Below are positions 63,679 to 64,000 of a DNA stretch of 64,000 nt, piece after piece. The notes under the pieces are model-generated. The model was given only the letters and a program-made list of their open reading frames with translations. It was not told the DNA's origin and ran no database searches. Origin of the DNA: Planctomycetota bacterium (lineage in GTDB: Bacteria; Planctomycetota; PLA2); NCBI GenBank assembly GCA_021776735.1, contig JAJFFH010000052.1, positions 124,001 to 188,000 of the forward strand, read 5' to 3'. The first letter of the stretch is position 1, and every line of letters starts with the position of its first letter. The position numbers and the translations under genes were made by a program.

Positions 63679-64000
63679 TCATTCCTCCATCTTCTCCCGC
63701 CGCACGAGCGCCGCCCCGGCGAGCAGAAACAAGAACGGATGGTACGGCGCGCGGTAACGCGGAATGGCCAGAAACGCGGCGCCGACAAACGTCATCACGA
63801 GCAGCAGCGGACCGACGAGTGGCACCACGAAACGGACGCGCCGCAAGAGCGCCCAAAGCGCGAGCAGTGTTGCGATCGCGAACACCGCCGACGTGCCCTT
63901 GCGCTGCAGCGGCGTCCACAGACGTACGAGCTTCGCGGCGGTCAACTTGAGCGCTTCGCCCGGGTGCTCCCGCGCGAACGTGACGGCCCGCGCCAGGTAC
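63679..64000 (-). CDS. C-terminal part of a multi-pass membrane protein (5' end outside window)
   Basis: The open frame extends to the right window edge. Visible residues include FAREHPGEALKLTAAKLVRLW and then three hydrophobic helices ending HPFLFLLAGAALVRREKMEE. The pattern (E-N/H-P-G-x-x-L-K-L, then LW) resembles the C terminus of ArnT/PMT-type glycosyltransferases, but this short end does not prove it. Confidence 0.5.
   Translation of the reverse strand, partial: YLARAVTFAREHPGEALKLTAAKLVRLWTPLQRKGTSAVFAIATLLALWALLRRVRFVVPLVGPLLLVMTFVGAAFLAIPRYRAPYHPFLFLLAGAALVRREKMEE

Noticed and set aside
1-64000. tRNA, rRNA, insertion sequences, integrase or att sites
   Set aside because: None recognised; no transposase or integrase frame and no tRNA-like cloverleaf was seen, but a dedicated search was not possible.

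Overview
GC-rich bacterial chromosome fragment with tightly packed genes. The lineage is most likely Planctomycetota or a close relative. This rests on gene content only: Ser/Thr kinases fused to WD40 propellers, an ECF sigma factor carrying a membrane-anchored C-terminal extension, a second ECF factor of the TIGR02999 type, secreted HEAT/FG-GAP proteins and many lipoproteins. No rRNA, tRNA or CRISPR array was seen.

Region 1 (1-13,824, all +) is one operon, cut by the left window edge, that looks like an anti-phage or DNA-modification island: SNF2-type helicase with DUF3883, a chimeric DUF1016 remnant, PHP-ATPase (TrlF-like), AlbA_2/HATPase protein, DUF1156 adenine methylase with a one-base frameshift, a PUA/EVE-like + HsdR_N-like nuclease, and a DUF499 ATPase. 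Genes overlap or are at most about 11 bp apart. A 13-bp motif common in the rest of the window is absent here, which fits horizontal acquisition.

Region 2 (14-25.3 kb) is a metal-cofactor and formate block: hemB, mobA, a NuoE-NuoF fusion, two AraC regulators, moaD, an aldehyde:ferredoxin oxidoreductase and a molybdopterin formate dehydrogenase. The dehydrogenase and the NuoEF fusion together could form an NAD-linked formate dehydrogenase.

Region 3 (25.3-54 kb) is mostly envelope and secreted proteins, with small regulators and enzymes. Two thioredoxin-like secreted proteins here are interrupted in frame by UGA. One has a single UGA in a C-x-x-U-x-x-C context, the other a tandem UGA-UGA. Each UGA site is followed by a 10-bp hairpin with a G-U-pyrimidine triloop at the spacing expected of a bacterial SECIS. 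I therefore read both as selenoproteins rather than pseudogenes. They are the strongest novelty in the window.

Region 4 (54-64 kb, all -) holds signalling genes: ECF sigma-HEAT, two paralogous WD40 kinases in tandem, a secreted protein, a TIGR02999-type ECF sigma factor, and the end of a membrane protein cut by the right edge.

A second genome-scale signal is the dispersed 13-mer ACGGACGGCGATG. There are eleven exact copies between 21 and 62 kb, in both orientations, in several reading frames and in three intergenic gaps. It behaves like an uptake-type or chromosome-organising sequence.
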